Of a DNA stretch of 42,614 bases, positions 1 through 11,345 are shown one piece after another. The notes below the pieces were generated by a model that made no database searches, had not been told where the DNA came from, and saw only the letters and a program-made list of their open reading frames with translations. This stretch comes from Gammaproteobacteria bacterium (GTDB lineage: Bacteria; Pseudomonadota; Gammaproteobacteria; Steroidobacterales; Woeseiaceae). Position 1 is the first letter of the stretch. Every line of letters starts with the position of its first letter. Both the position numbers and the translations under genes were made by a program. The DNA lies in NCBI GenBank assembly GCA_009937525.1, contig JAACFE010000011.1, forward strand, positions 1 to 42,614, read 5' to 3'.

Positions 1-59
1 CCCTCGAGAGGGTATGCACACCAATCGCGCCGCAAAGGCGCCACAAGCAGAGAATCGTT

Positions 60-503
60 ATGTCCCGTGGAATCAACAAAGTCATCATCGTCGGCAATCT
101 CGGAGCGGACCCGGAGACGCGCTACATGCCGAGCGGCAGCGCCGTGACCAACTTGTCGGTCGCGACCAGCGAACAGTGGAAGGACAAGCAGACCGGCGAG
201 CAGAAAGAGCGCACCGAGTGGCACAAGGTGGCGATGTTCAACCGGCTGGCCGAAATTGCTGCGGAGTACCTGCGCAAGGGCTCGCAGGTCTACATCGAGG
301 GCAAGTTGCGTACGCGCAAGTGGCAGGACAGGGACGGTAACGACCGCTGGACGACCGAGATCGTGGCGGACGAGATGCAGATGCTCGGCGGGCGCGGCGG
401 CGGCTCGGCACCGATGCCTTCCAGTTCCGGGCCGGGTGGTGGACCGAGCGGCGGGCCGCCGCAGTCGCCCCCGGACGAGTTCGAGGACGATATACCGTTC
501 TAG
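60..503 (+). CDS. ssb: Single-stranded DNA-binding protein
   Basis: SSB coats single-stranded DNA during replication, recombination and repair and recruits partner proteins through its C-terminal tip. The 147-residue product shows the usual bacterial architecture: an OB-fold at about residues 4-107 (starting [15 protein letters not shown]), a flexible Gly/Pro/Ser-rich linker at about 110-138, and an acidic tail ending in DDIPF, the canonical partner-docking tip. The length is normal for the family, although the linker is short compared with E. coli (178 aa). The ATG at 60 is preceded only by a weak purine stretch (GCAGAGAA). I see no LexA-type SOS box in the 59 upstream bases available. The identification is secure. 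Confidence 0.97.
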   Translation: MSRGINKVIIVGNLGADPETRYMPSGSAVTNLSVATSEQWKDKQTGEQKERTEWHKVAMFNRLAEIAAEYLRKGSQVYIEGKLRTRKWQDRDGNDRWTTEIVADEMQMLGGRGGGSAPMPSSSGPGGGPSGGPPQSPPDEFEDDIPF

Positions 504-531
504 CCGGCAGCTCTTGTCAAAACGAGTATTC

Positions 532-564
532 GCGGGGCGCGCGCGATGTTAGCCTGCGCCCCGC
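532..564 (+). promoter_or_regulatory. GC-rich inverted repeat in the sat leader
   Basis: GCGGGGCGC at 532-540 is mirrored exactly by GCGCCCCGC at 556-564, a 9-bp stem with a 15-nt loop. It lies between the ssb stop and the sat-cysC start, ending 21 nt before the ATG. No T-run follows, so it does not look like a classical intrinsic terminator. It could be an mRNA hairpin separating the two genes or an attenuator-like element. Its function is inferred only from position. Confidence 0.4.
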
Positions 565-585
565 TCTAATACAGGAACAACAAAA

Positions 586-2298
586 ATGGGTGCTTACAAA
601 GAGCCGCATGGCGGCGAACTGAAGAATCTCTACCTGCCGGCCGAGGAGGCCGAGGCCGAGAAGCGGGCGGCACGAGAATTCGCTTCCTGGGATCTGACTG
701 AACGCCAGCTTTGCGATATCGAGTTGCTCCTGAACGGGGCGTTTTCGCCGCTGGATGGGTTCCTCGACAAGGCCGACTACGATTCGGTCGTCGAGAAAAT
801 GCGGCTCTCCTCGGGCGTTCTCTGGCCAATCCCGATCACGCTGGATGTCAGCGAGGAGTTTGCGAAAAGCATCCAGAGCGGTGACCGGATTGCCTTGCGC
901 GACCTGGAGGGTGTCATCATTGCGACGCTCGATGTCGGTGATGTCTGGACGCCGGACAAGGATGCAGAAACGCAAGGGGTTTACGGCACGACTGACGAGA
1001 CGCATCCCGCCATCCACTACCTCAGGAACATCGCCAACCCGGTATACGTGGGCGGCAGGCTGCGCGGCGTGGAGGCACCCATTCATTACGATTTCAAGCA
1101 CCTGCGCAACAGCCCGGCAGAGCTGCGCGAACGCTTCCGCAAGCTCGGCTGGCGCAAGGTCGTCGCTTTCCAGACGCGCAACCCGATGCACCGTGCTCAC
1201 CAGGAACTGACCCTGCGGGCCGCGTTCGACGTCGAGGCGAACCTGTTGATCCACCCGGTCGTAGGTATGACCAAGCCGGGTGACGTCGATCACTTCACGC
1301 GCGTACGCTGCTACGAGCACCTGCTCGGCCGTTACCCGGAACAGACCACGATGCTGTCGCTGTTGCCGCTCGCGATGCGCATGGGAGGACCCCGGGAGAC
1401 GCTGTGGCACGCCATCATCCGCAAGAACTACGGCTGCACGCACCTCATCGTCGGCCGCGACCACGCAGGCCCGGGTAAGGATTCCAGGGGGGATGATTTC
1501 TACGGCCCCTACGACGCGCAGGAATTACTCAAGGAACACGAGGAAGAACTCGATATTTCGATGGTCCCTTTCCGCATGATGGTCTATGCGGAGAATCGTG
1601 CGCAGTACGTTCCTGTCGATGAAACCGGCGATGCGGATCATATACTCAATATCTCCGGAACGGAGCTCCGGCGGCGCCTGGCCGAAGGGCTCGACATCCC
1701 CGACTGGTTCTCGTTTCCCGACGTCGTCGCCGAATTGCGCCGTACGCATCCTCCGCGGCACAAGCAGGGTTTCACCGTGTTCTTCACCGGTTTGTCGGGT
1801 TCCGGCAAATCGACGATTGCGAACGCGCTGATGGTGAAGCTGATGGAGGCCGGCGGCAGGGCAATCAGCCTGCTCGACGGCGATATCGTGCGCAAGAATC
1901 TGTCCAGCGAGCTGGGGTTCTCCAGGGAGCATCGCGATCTCAATATCCGCCGCATCGGCTACGTCGCGAGCGAGATCACCAAGAACGGCGGTATCGCGAT
2001 CTGTGCGCCAATCGCACCTTACGCTTTGACGCGGCGTATCGTGCGCGACATGATCAGCCCGCTCGGCGGATTCATCGAAATACATGTATCTACGCCACTC
2101 GAGATCTGCGAGGACCGCGACCGCAAGGGGCTTTATGCCAAAGCCAGGGCCGGCATCATCAAGGAGTTCACGGGCATCAGCGATCCTTACGAGGTACCCG
2201 AGAATGCGGAGATGGTGATCGATACGGCGAGTATCTCGCCCGACCTCGCAGCCCACCGCATCATGCTGAAGCTGGAGGCCATGGGGTTCCTCAGGTGA
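586..2298 (+). CDS. Bifunctional sulfate adenylyltransferase / adenylylsulfate kinase
   Basis: This 570-residue fusion makes APS from ATP and sulfate, then phosphorylates it to PAPS, the first two steps of sulfate activation in the cytoplasm. The N-terminal ATP sulfurylase part (about 1-390) has the catalytic QTRNPMHRAH at 196-205 and GRDHAG near 290. The C-terminal APS kinase part (about 395-570) has a Walker A loop GLSGSGKST at 402-410, a DGD-x-VR segment, and the KGLYAKARAG and FTGISDPYE motifs of APS kinases. It is a single-chain homomeric Sat-type enzyme fused to CysC, not the CysD/CysN type. The ATG at 586 follows AGGAAC. No other sulfate-assimilation gene lies nearby, so pathway partners must be elsewhere. 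A REP-like palindrome follows the stop codon. Both activities are inferred from intact motifs. The gene is often called sat/cysC. Confidence 0.93.
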   Translation: MGAYKEPHGGELKNLYLPAEEAEAEKRAAREFASWDLTERQLCDIELLLNGAFSPLDGFLDKADYDSVVEKMRLSSGVLWPIPITLDVSEEFAKSIQSGDRIALRDLEGVIIATLDVGDVWTPDKDAETQGVYGTTDETHPAIHYLRNIANPVYVGGRLRGVEAPIHYDFKHLRNSPAELRERFRKLGWRKVVAFQTRNPMHRAHQELTLRAAFDVEANLLIHPVVGMTKPGDVDHFTRVRCYEHLLGRYPEQTTMLSLLPLAMRMGGPRETLWHAIIRKNYGCTHLIVGRDHAGPGKDSRGDDFYGPYDAQELLKEHEEELDISMVPFRMMVYAENRAQYVPVDETGDADHILNISGTELRRRLAEGLDIPDWFSFPDVVAELRRTHPPRHKQGFTVFFTGLSGSGKSTIANALMVKLMEAGGRAISLLDGDIVRKNLSSELGFSREHRDLNIRRIGYVASEITKNGGIAICAPIAPYALTRRIVRDMISPLGGFIEIHVSTPLEICEDRDRKGLYAKARAGIIKEFTGISDPYEVPENAEMVIDTASISPDLAAHRIMLKLEAMGFLR

Positions 2299-2326
2299 GG
2301 GCGCGGTTCCGGTTGTCGTCGAAGCC

Positions 2327-2374
2327 GTAGGAGCGCGCCTGGGCGCGCGATCGCGGTTCGAGAATCGCTCCTAC
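2327..2374. repeat. REP-like palindromic element, copy 1
   Basis: This 48-bp element is bounded by GTAGGAGCG (2327-2335) and its exact complement CGCTCCTAC (2366-2374). An inner hairpin GCGCGCC-TG-GGCGCGC occupies 2333-2348. It lies between the sat-cysC stop and miaB. A second, closely matching copy is at 38913-38958; both share the core GCGATCGCGGTTCGAGAA. Terminal GTAGGAGCG with internal pairing resembles the REP family of Xanthomonadales and Pseudomonas, where such elements are mobilised by RAYT transposases. No RAYT gene is in the window. Confidence 0.75.
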
Positions 2375-2386
2375 GCGTCATACGTG

Positions 2387-2392
2387 TAGAAT
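2387..2392 (+). promoter_or_regulatory. Possible miaB -10 element, near-leaderless start
   Basis: TAGAAT (5 of 6 to the sigma70 -10 consensus) ends 7 nt before the miaB ATG at 2399, so a transcript from it would begin at or next to the start codon. There is no convincing Shine-Dalgarno sequence upstream of the ATG. No good -35 box is visible, which keeps confidence low; the gene could instead be read from an upstream promoter. Confidence 0.3.
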
Positions 2393-2398
2393 TCGAGC

Positions 2399-3739
2399 AT
2401 GACGAAAAAGCTCTACATCAAGACCTTCGGCTGCCAGATGAACGAGTACGACTCGGAAAAGATGGCGGACGTGCTGCGCGAGTCCCACGGCTACGAACTG
2501 ACGGACGCTGCCGAGGATGCGGATCTGTTGCTGGTCAATACCTGTTCGATTCGTGAGAAAGCTCAGGAGAAGGTGTTCTCCGAACTGGGCCGCTGGCGTG
2601 TTTTCAAGGAACGCCGTGACGGCGTCATGATCGGTGTCGGCGGCTGTGTTGCAAGCCAGGAAGGCGACGGCATTACGCGTCGGGCGCCGTTCGTCGACGT
2701 CGTGTTCGGTCCGCAAACCCTGCATCGCCTGCCGCAGTTGATCGAGGACGCACACAGCAAGCGTGGCTCAGTAGTCGATGTTTCTTTTCCCGAGATCGAG
2801 AAGTTCGACCGGCTTCCCGAACCGCGCGCGGAAGGTCCCACCGCGTTCGTTTCCTGCATGGAAGGTTGCAGCAAGTACTGCAGTTTCTGCGTCGTGCCCT
2901 ATACGCGCGGCGAAGAGATCAGCCGGCCGCTCGACGACGTGATCGCCGAAATCGTGCAGCTTGCCCAACAGGGCGTGCGTGAAATCAACCTGCTCGGCCA
3001 GAACGTCAACGCCTACCAGGGTCGGATGCACGACGGCTCGATGGCCGACCTGGCGACACTCATCTACTACGTGGCCGCCGTTGAGGGCGTCGATCGCATC
3101 CGCTTCACGACGTCGCACCCGGTCGAGTTTACCGACAGTCTCGTCCAGGCCTATGCCGAGGTGCCGAAACTGGCCAACTATCTTCACCTGCCCGTGCAGC
3201 ACGGCTCGGATCGTATTCTCGCCTTGATGAAACGCGGGCATACGGCGCTCGAATACAAACAGAAGATCCGCAAATTGCGCGAGGTTCGTCCGGATATTTC
3301 GCTGTCTTCGGACTTCATCGTCGGGTTTCCCGGTGAAACCGAGAAGGATTTCGAGGCGACGATGAGCCTGATCGCCGACGTCGGTTTCGACCAGTCCTTC
3401 AGCTTCATTTACAGTGCACGTCCGGGAACGCCGGCGGCGAGCCTGCCCGACGATACGCCGCTGGAGGTCAAGAAACAGCGCCTGCAGCTGCTGCAGGCGC
3501 GAATCAGCCAGCAGGCCCAGGCAATCAGCGATGCAATGGTCGGCACCACGCAACGTGTGCTCGTGGAAAAGGTGTCGAAGAAGAGCGCCAGCCAGGTCAC
3601 CGGCCGCACCGAGAACAATCGCTGGGTCAATTTCGACGCAGACCCGTCTGTGATCGGACAGTTCGTCGACGTTGTCATTACGGAAGCGTTGCCGAATTCC
3701 CTGCGCGGCCGGTGCTTGGACAGCAAAGCGGCAGCATGA
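2399..3739 (+). CDS. miaB: tRNA-2-methylthio-N6-dimethylallyladenosine synthase
   Basis: MiaB is a radical-SAM methylthiotransferase that adds a 2-methylthio group to i6A37 of tRNAs reading UNN codons. The 446-residue protein has the N-terminal UPF0004 domain with three cluster-binding cysteines (C12, C49, C83). The radical-SAM motif CSKYCSFC supplies C157, C161 and C164, followed by the TIM-barrel signature LLGQNVNAY and a C-terminal TRAM domain (about 375-440). The length matches the family (E. coli 474). It heads the conserved miaB-phoH-ybeY-ybeX-lnt order. The start at 2399 is well supported by the family N-terminus [15 protein letters not shown], but it lacks a clear ribosome-binding site and sits just behind a -10-like hexamer. 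Confidence 0.97.
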   Translation: MTKKLYIKTFGCQMNEYDSEKMADVLRESHGYELTDAAEDADLLLVNTCSIREKAQEKVFSELGRWRVFKERRDGVMIGVGGCVASQEGDGITRRAPFVDVVFGPQTLHRLPQLIEDAHSKRGSVVDVSFPEIEKFDRLPEPRAEGPTAFVSCMEGCSKYCSFCVVPYTRGEEISRPLDDVIAEIVQLAQQGVREINLLGQNVNAYQGRMHDGSMADLATLIYYVAAVEGVDRIRFTTSHPVEFTDSLVQAYAEVPKLANYLHLPVQHGSDRILALMKRGHTALEYKQKIRKLREVRPDISLSSDFIVGFPGETEKDFEATMSLIADVGFDQSFSFIYSARPGTPAASLPDDTPLEVKKQRLQLLQARISQQAQAISDAMVGTTQRVLVEKVSKKSASQVTGRTENNRWVNFDADPSVIGQFVDVVITEALPNSLRGRCLDSKAAA

Positions 3740-3825
3740 CATAAACCACCGGACGCGCACTTCAAAAACTGCGCGCTTCACGGTAGTCTGAGATAAACCA
3801 GCGACAGAGGTCTGATGAACCGATC

Positions 3826-4818
3826 TTGAATGCAGTCCAGATTTCTCGGGATGTCGTTCTCGAGCCCGCCGATAACAGCCGTCTAGCCAATCTTTGCGGC
3901 CAGTTCGACGAACATTTGCGGCAAATCGAACGCCGCCTCGATGTCGAAATTGCCAGTCGTGGTAACCATTTTCGCGTCACCGGGCAGCCGGGTGCGACCC
4001 AACTCGGCAGCGATGTGCTGCACCGGCTTTTCAGCATCACGGACCGCGAGCGCCTCGATCCGGAGCGCGTGCACATCCTCCTTCAGGAGTCGGTTATGAG
4101 AGAGGGCGAAGCCGAACCCGGACCGTCGCAGGACTCTGGCGACGACGAAGAGCATCTTGTAATCCAGACGCGCCTGAAGCGCATCCGGCCGCGAGGCGCC
4201 AACCAGACGGCCTACATGCGGAGCATGCGCGACTTCGACCTTGCGTTCGGCATCGGTCCCGCCGGTACCGGCAAGACCTATCTCGCCATCGCGGCGGCTG
4301 TCGATGCGCTCGAACACGAACAGGTACGGCGCATCGTGCTCGTAAGGCCGGCCGTCGAAGCGGGCGAGCGGCTCGGGTTTCTGCCCGGCGACATGTCGCA
4401 GAAGGTCGATCCGTATTTGCGGCCGATGTACGACGCGCTTTACGACATGCTCGGTGCGGATCGGGTGACACGCCTCATCGAACGCAACGTCATCGAGATC
4501 GCGCCACTCGCGTTCATGCGCGGCCGCTCGCTGAATGAATCGTTCGTCATTCTCGACGAGGCGCAAAACACCAGCGTGGAACAGATGAAGATGTTCCTCA
4601 CGCGCATCGGTTTCGGCTCGCGTGCCGTTGTCACGGGCGATGTGACGCAGATCGATCTGCCCTCCGGAAAACAGTCGGGCCTCAATAACGCCGTGCGCAT
4701 ACTCGAGAATGTCGATGGCATCCGCTTTACGTTCTTCTCCAGGAAGGACGTGGTCAGGCATCCGCTGGTGCAACGCATCGTTGCCGCTTACGAGGCGGAT
4801 GGCGATGACGTTACCTAG
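3826..4818 (+). CDS. ybeZ: PhoH-like ATPase
   Basis: This is a cytoplasmic ATPase of the PhoH family that works with the neighbouring YbeY in rRNA and RNA metabolism. The 330-residue product has Walker A GPAGTGKT at 144-151 and Walker B with ILDEAQN (D244, E245). The N-terminal KH-like region begins LEPADNSRLANLCGQFDEH, typical of the proteobacterial YbeZ subgroup. The only usable start is TTG at 3826; no ATG or GTG lies upstream in frame. An overlapping 4-codon frame (ATG at 3815, stop TGA at 3827-3829) begins about 4 nt after the AGAGG purine stretch and ends on the TTG, so start selection may involve re-initiation. The identification is secure, but the N-terminus is less so. Confidence 0.94.
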   Translation: MNAVQISRDVVLEPADNSRLANLCGQFDEHLRQIERRLDVEIASRGNHFRVTGQPGATQLGSDVLHRLFSITDRERLDPERVHILLQESVMREGEAEPGPSQDSGDDEEHLVIQTRLKRIRPRGANQTAYMRSMRDFDLAFGIGPAGTGKTYLAIAAAVDALEHEQVRRIVLVRPAVEAGERLGFLPGDMSQKVDPYLRPMYDALYDMLGADRVTRLIERNVIEIAPLAFMRGRSLNESFVILDEAQNTSVEQMKMFLTRIGFGSRAVVTGDVTQIDLPSGKQSGLNNAVRILENVDGIRFTFFSRKDVVRHPLVQRIVAAYEADGDDVT

Positions 4819-4849
4819 GCCGCCGCACGGGGTGCGATGACCCCTTGCG

Positions 4850-5314
4850 ATGAACGTCGACGTACAGATTGCCGCCGAAGCAGCCGATATTCCCGAGACC
4901 GGGTCCATCCGGGACTGGGTCGAACGAGCCGTCAGCGAGACGCATCCGGGTCGGGACGTCGACGTCTCGGTGCGCATAGTCGATGAACACGAGATGCGAA
5001 CCCTGAACAGGGACTACCGGGATCAGGACAAGCCGACCAATGTGCTCGCGTTTCCGGCTGGCGATGCCGGGTTCGTGCCTCCCGGGGAAAACCCGCTGCT
5101 CGGTGACATCGTCGTCTGCGCCGGCGTGGTGGCGCGCGAGGCCGACGAACAGGGCAAGCCGCTCGACCACCACTGGTGCCATATGCTGGTACACGGCACC
5201 TTGCACCTGCTCGGTCACGACCATATTTGCACCGCGGATGCGGAGGCAATGGAGGCCCTTGAACGGCACATTCTCGCGAGCTTCGGCATCGCCGATCCTT
5301 ACGCGGGAAACTGA
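4850..5314 (+). CDS. ybeY: Endoribonuclease YbeY, 16S rRNA 3'-end maturation factor
   Basis: YbeY is a single-strand-specific metallo-endoribonuclease needed for 16S rRNA 3'-end processing and ribosome quality control. The 154-residue product carries the zinc-binding signature HGTLHLLGHDH, with ligands H115, H119 and H125. The fold hallmark LNRDYRDQDKPTNVLAFP precedes it. The length equals E. coli YbeY (155). It starts with ATG 31 nt after the phoH stop and sits between phoH and ybeX as in most gammaproteobacteria, so co-transcription is likely. Confidence in identity is very high. Confidence 0.97.
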   Translation: MNVDVQIAAEAADIPETGSIRDWVERAVSETHPGRDVDVSVRIVDEHEMRTLNRDYRDQDKPTNVLAFPAGDAGFVPPGENPLLGDIVVCAGVVAREADEQGKPLDHHWCHMLVHGTLHLLGHDHICTADAEAMEALERHILASFGIADPYAGN

Positions 5315-5320
5315 TACAAT
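5312..5320 (+). promoter_or_regulatory. Possible extended -10 promoter for ybeX-lnt
   Basis: TGATACAAT at 5312-5320 fits the extended -10 pattern TGnTAnAAT and overlaps the ybeY stop codon. A transcript would start near 5327, giving a leader of about 44 nt before ybeX at 5371. No -35 match is evident, as is tolerated for extended -10 promoters. This is a sequence match only and could be chance. Confidence 0.3.
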
Positions 5321-5370
5321 GACAGGCCCGAAGATGAACTACGGACAGGTGTCAGTACTGCAATAGTCAG

Positions 5371-6225
5371 ATGAACGACAAACCGCCAAGTACCGGCGGC
5401 ACAGGGGGCACTTCGTTGATCGCGCGACTCAAACGCGCCATCAAGGGTGAGCCCTGGAGCCGCGAAGAAATCCAGGACATCATTCAACAACCCGAGACTG
5501 ATATCGATGCCGAGGAAAAGAGCATGCTTGCCGGTGTGCTCGAGGTATCGGAAACCCAGGTTCGGGACGTCATGATCCCGCGGTCGCAGATGGTTGTCAT
5601 CGATATCGAAGACGACATCGATGAAATGATCAGGGTGATCGTTGATTCAGGGCACTCCAGGTTTCCCGTAATGGGCGAGGACCGCGACGAGGTGCTCGGC
5701 GTACTGCTTGCCAAGGATCTGTTGCGTTATTTCGGTCGCGAGTCCGGGCGGGAAGTGCCGATCCGCAAGCTGCTGCGGCCGGCGGCGGTCATTCCCGAGT
5801 CGAAACGACTGAACGCCCTGTTGAACGAGTTCCGTGCCAGCCACAATCACATGGCGATCGTGGTTGACGAATACGGTGGCGTATCCGGGTTACTTACGAT
5901 CGAGGACGTCCTCGAGGAGATCGTCGGAGAGATCGACGACGAACACGATCCGGAAGAGGCAGCGTTCATCCGGCCGGAAGGCGATCGTAACGGCAGGCCC
6001 TGTTTCGCGGTTCGCGCGCTGACCCGGATCGAGGACTTCAACGACTTTTTCGAATGTGAATTGAGCGACGAGGAATACGACACTGTCGGAGGACTCGTGA
6101 TGCACGAGCTGGGCCGCCTGCCGCGGCGAGGCGAGAGTATCGACTTCGGCGGCTTCGAGTTCGCGGTGACCAAGGCGGACAAACGCCGCATCGGCGCATT
6201 GCGCGTGCAGCGCCTCGAAACCTGA
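5371..6225 (+). CDS. ybeX: CBS-domain protein YbeX (CorC/HlyC family)
   Basis: This 284-residue cytoplasmic protein has an N-terminal segment, a pair of CBS domains (about 65-190, with VRDVMIPRSQM and the VVDEYGGVSGLLTIEDVLEEIVGEI region), and a C-terminal CorC/HlyC transporter-associated domain (about 205-280). YbeX/CorC has been linked to magnesium/cobalt efflux with CorA and to ribosome metabolism. Its fixed place between ybeY and lnt favours the latter, but the exact biochemistry is unsettled. The length matches E. coli YbeX (292). The stop is only 5 nt before the lnt start, so the two genes are almost certainly co-translated. The start is ATG 5371 with a poor ribosome-binding site; an upstream 15-codon frame (5319-5366) ends just before it. 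Confidence 0.93.
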   Translation: MNDKPPSTGGTGGTSLIARLKRAIKGEPWSREEIQDIIQQPETDIDAEEKSMLAGVLEVSETQVRDVMIPRSQMVVIDIEDDIDEMIRVIVDSGHSRFPVMGEDRDEVLGVLLAKDLLRYFGRESGREVPIRKLLRPAAVIPESKRLNALLNEFRASHNHMAIVVDEYGGVSGLLTIEDVLEEIVGEIDDEHDPEEAAFIRPEGDRNGRPCFAVRALTRIEDFNDFFECELSDEEYDTVGGLVMHELGRLPRRGESIDFGGFEFAVTKADKRRIGALRVQRLET

Positions 6226-6230
6226 TCACC

Positions 6231-7757
6231 GTGGAACTTCGCGGATCCGTATTTCAATGGCCGGCGGACCGGCCGTGGACGAGCCGGGGAATACTGTTTC
6301 TCCTCGGCTGTCTGTTGACGACCGCATTCGCGCCGTTCGGGATGTCGCTGCTCGTGCCCGTGCTGCTACTGCCGTTGTTGTACGTGTACCTGACCGTCTC
6401 ACCTCGCGACGCCGGATGGCTGAGTTTCTGTTTCGGCTTCGGGCTTTTCCTGTCCGGAACTTACTGGATCTACATCTCCGTCGTTATTTTCGGTGAGGCG
6501 CCGGCCTGGATCGCGTTGATCCTCATGCTGGGACTCGTACTCATCATGTCGGCTTACTTCTTCGCAGCAGGCTGGCTGGTCAGCCGGTTTTCCCAGGGCG
6601 AGCCGTGGCTGTTGCTGCTGGTTGCGCCCGCAATCTGGGTCCTGATCGAATGGTTGCGCGGCTGGATCCTGACCGGGTTTCCGTGGCTGGCCATCGGCTA
6701 TAGCCAGATTGACTCGCTTGCCGCCGGCTGGGCGCCGGTGATCGGCGTCTACGGCGTGTCGTTCATGACAATGATCAGCACGACAGCGATACTCGTCGCG
6801 ATCATGACGGCCGGCCGGCAACGCGTAATAGCGCTCTCGGTTTTCGTGCTTCCGTTGCTGAGCGGCGGAATCCTCAAAACGTTGGAATGGACCGAGCCGT
6901 CCGGCTCGCCGGTGAAGAGCACGATCGTGCAGGCCGGGATTTCGCAGGCGGAGAAATGGCTGCCCGAGCGCCTCGGGCCGACCCTCGAGTTTTATCGTGC
7001 GGCGGCTCTGCGGGCGTCCGACAGCGAGCTCGTCGTGTGGCCGGAGGTCGCCATACCCTCTCTCGATGACAGGGTGGAACCCTTTATCCAGGCGCTGCAG
7101 GCGGACACGCGCGGCACGGGGCGGAGCATCCTCTTCGGGATCCTGGAAAGGCAAGACAACCGTGGCGAGAGCAGCATCTATAACAGCGTCATGCTCGTCG
7201 CAGGCGATCGCCGCCAGGCGTACCGCAAGCGTCACCTCGTTCCTTTTGGCGAGTATTTCCCGGTGCCGCCGAACGTGCGGGAATGGATGCGCATGATGAG
7301 TCTGCCGCACAACGACCTCGCTGCGGGCAGCGACGAACAGCCGCTGCTCGAAGCCGCCAACGGCGAAAAACTCGCGGTCGCGATCTGTTACGAAGACGCG
7401 TACGGGGCGGAGCAGCTTTATGCCTTGCCCGATGCGTCAATCCTGATCAATGTCAGCAATGATGCCTGGTTCGGGGATTCGATCGCGCCTCACCAGCACC
7501 TCGAGATTGCGCGCATGCGATCCCTCGAAGCGGGCCGCGCCGCGATCCGGGCAACGAATACCGGTATCAGTGCCTTCATATCGCATACGGGGAAAGTCCT
7601 GGACTCCGGCGCCCAGTTCGAAGCCGTGACCATGACGATGGAGGTGCAGCCCCGGAAGGGCTCTACACCCTATTCCCGTACAGGCAACCTGCCCATCCTC
7701 AGCCTGTGCCTGCTGATCGTGGCCGGCTTCTGGTTGCGCAGCGGAGCCATGAGCTAG
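6231..7757 (+). CDS. lnt: Apolipoprotein N-acyltransferase
   Basis: Lnt transfers an acyl chain from phospholipid to the N-terminal cysteine of lipoproteins in the inner membrane, completing lipoprotein maturation. The 508-residue product has a hydrophobic N-terminal part with several membrane helices (about 20-215) and a periplasmic nitrilase-like domain (about 225-475). The catalytic triad is visible as E272 (WPEVAIP), K333 (RKRHLVPFGEYFP) and C386 (ICYEDAYG). A final membrane helix follows (about 482-503). It begins with GTG at 6231, 5 nt after the ybeX stop. The length matches E. coli Lnt (512). Outer-membrane lipoproteins such as the nearby LptE are its expected substrates. Confidence 0.97.
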   Translation: MELRGSVFQWPADRPWTSRGILFLLGCLLTTAFAPFGMSLLVPVLLLPLLYVYLTVSPRDAGWLSFCFGFGLFLSGTYWIYISVVIFGEAPAWIALILMLGLVLIMSAYFFAAGWLVSRFSQGEPWLLLLVAPAIWVLIEWLRGWILTGFPWLAIGYSQIDSLAAGWAPVIGVYGVSFMTMISTTAILVAIMTAGRQRVIALSVFVLPLLSGGILKTLEWTEPSGSPVKSTIVQAGISQAEKWLPERLGPTLEFYRAAALRASDSELVVWPEVAIPSLDDRVEPFIQALQADTRGTGRSILFGILERQDNRGESSIYNSVMLVAGDRRQAYRKRHLVPFGEYFPVPPNVREWMRMMSLPHNDLAAGSDEQPLLEAANGEKLAVAICYEDAYGAEQLYALPDASILINVSNDAWFGDSIAPHQHLEIARMRSLEAGRAAIRATNTGISAFISHTGKVLDSGAQFEAVTMTMEVQPRKGSTPYSRTGNLPILSLCLLIVAGFWLRSGAMS

Positions 7758-10776
<3,019 letters not shown>

Positions 10777-10785
10777 TACACATCC

Positions 10786-11289
10786 GTGACTGCAAGCAGG
10801 TCCGTACTGACCGTTGCCGACGTGAGGTTCAGCAAGCTGGTCGAGTTGCTCGGGCGATTCGGGCTGTCGCTCCGCCTGCTCGGGGACGACGCGCCGATTA
10901 CCGGTAGCTTCTGGGGCGAACCCGAGGCCGGCATCGTCGGACGCAGCGTATTCGTCCGCCTCGATACACCTGTTCACTCGTTGCTGCATGAAACCTGTCA
11001 CGTGATCTGCATGAACGAACAGCGTCGGGCCGGCCTTGAGCGCGATGCGGGCGGCGATGATATCGAGGAGGCCGCGGTTTGCTACCTCCAGGTCGTGCTG
11101 GCCGACTACCTGCCAGGCGTGGGCCGCGATCGGCTGATGCGGGACATGGACGCCTGGGGCTACAGCTTCCGGCTCGGTAGCAGCCGGGCGTGGTTCGATT
11201 CCGATGCGGAAGACGCTCGGGCCTGGTTGCTGGAGCGCAAGCTGCTGATCGAGGCGGGAACGCCGGCGTTTGTGCTCCGGAAATCGTAA
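10786..11289 (+). CDS. Uncharacterised HExxH-motif protein (putative metallopeptidase)
   Basis: I do not recognise a named family. The 167-residue product has no signal peptide or membrane helix. It carries HETCH at residues 68-72, a zinc-peptidase HExxH signature, followed 22 residues later by EEAAVCYLQ (E94, E95). That spacing and the E-x-x-A/V-x-x-L pattern recall the third-ligand helix of ImmA/IrrE-type (M78) or similar gluzincin-like proteins, but the resemblance is short. The start is GTG 10786, 9 nt after the lptE stop, so it is probably expressed with leuS-lptE. Cysteines at 71, 75 and 99 surround the motif. Peptidase function is inference; the motif could also be a structural metal site. 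Confidence 0.7.
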   Translation: MTASRSVLTVADVRFSKLVELLGRFGLSLRLLGDDAPITGSFWGEPEAGIVGRSVFVRLDTPVHSLLHETCHVICMNEQRRAGLERDAGGDDIEEAAVCYLQVVLADYLPGVGRDRLMRDMDAWGYSFRLGSSRAWFDSDAEDARAWLLERKLLIEAGTPAFVLRKS

Positions 11290-11310
11290 AAAATAAATAA
11301 AATCAAGCTA

Positions 11311-11340
11311 TTAACGAAGTTCGAACGCGCGGTGTATAGT
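11311..11340 (+). promoter_or_regulatory. Candidate promoter for the 11346 membrane-protein gene
   Basis: TTAACG (11311-11316) and TATAGT (11335-11340) are separated by 18 nt in an AT-rich tract (11286-11315) that contrasts with the GC-rich surroundings. The predicted start of transcription falls on or next to the ATG at 11346, and no Shine-Dalgarno sequence lies upstream of that ATG. This suggests a leaderless or near-leaderless mRNA. Confidence 0.45.
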
Positions 11341-11345
11341 CGGAC

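Noticed and set aside
1-13. Palindrome CCCTCGAGAGGG at the window edge
   Set aside because: It could be part of a terminator or operator upstream of ssb, but the flanking sequence is cut off, so nothing can be said.
5319-5366. A 15-codon frame between ybeY and ybeX
   Set aside because: It lacks a ribosome-binding site and any special context; it may be chance. The predicted -10 TACAAT also includes its first bases.
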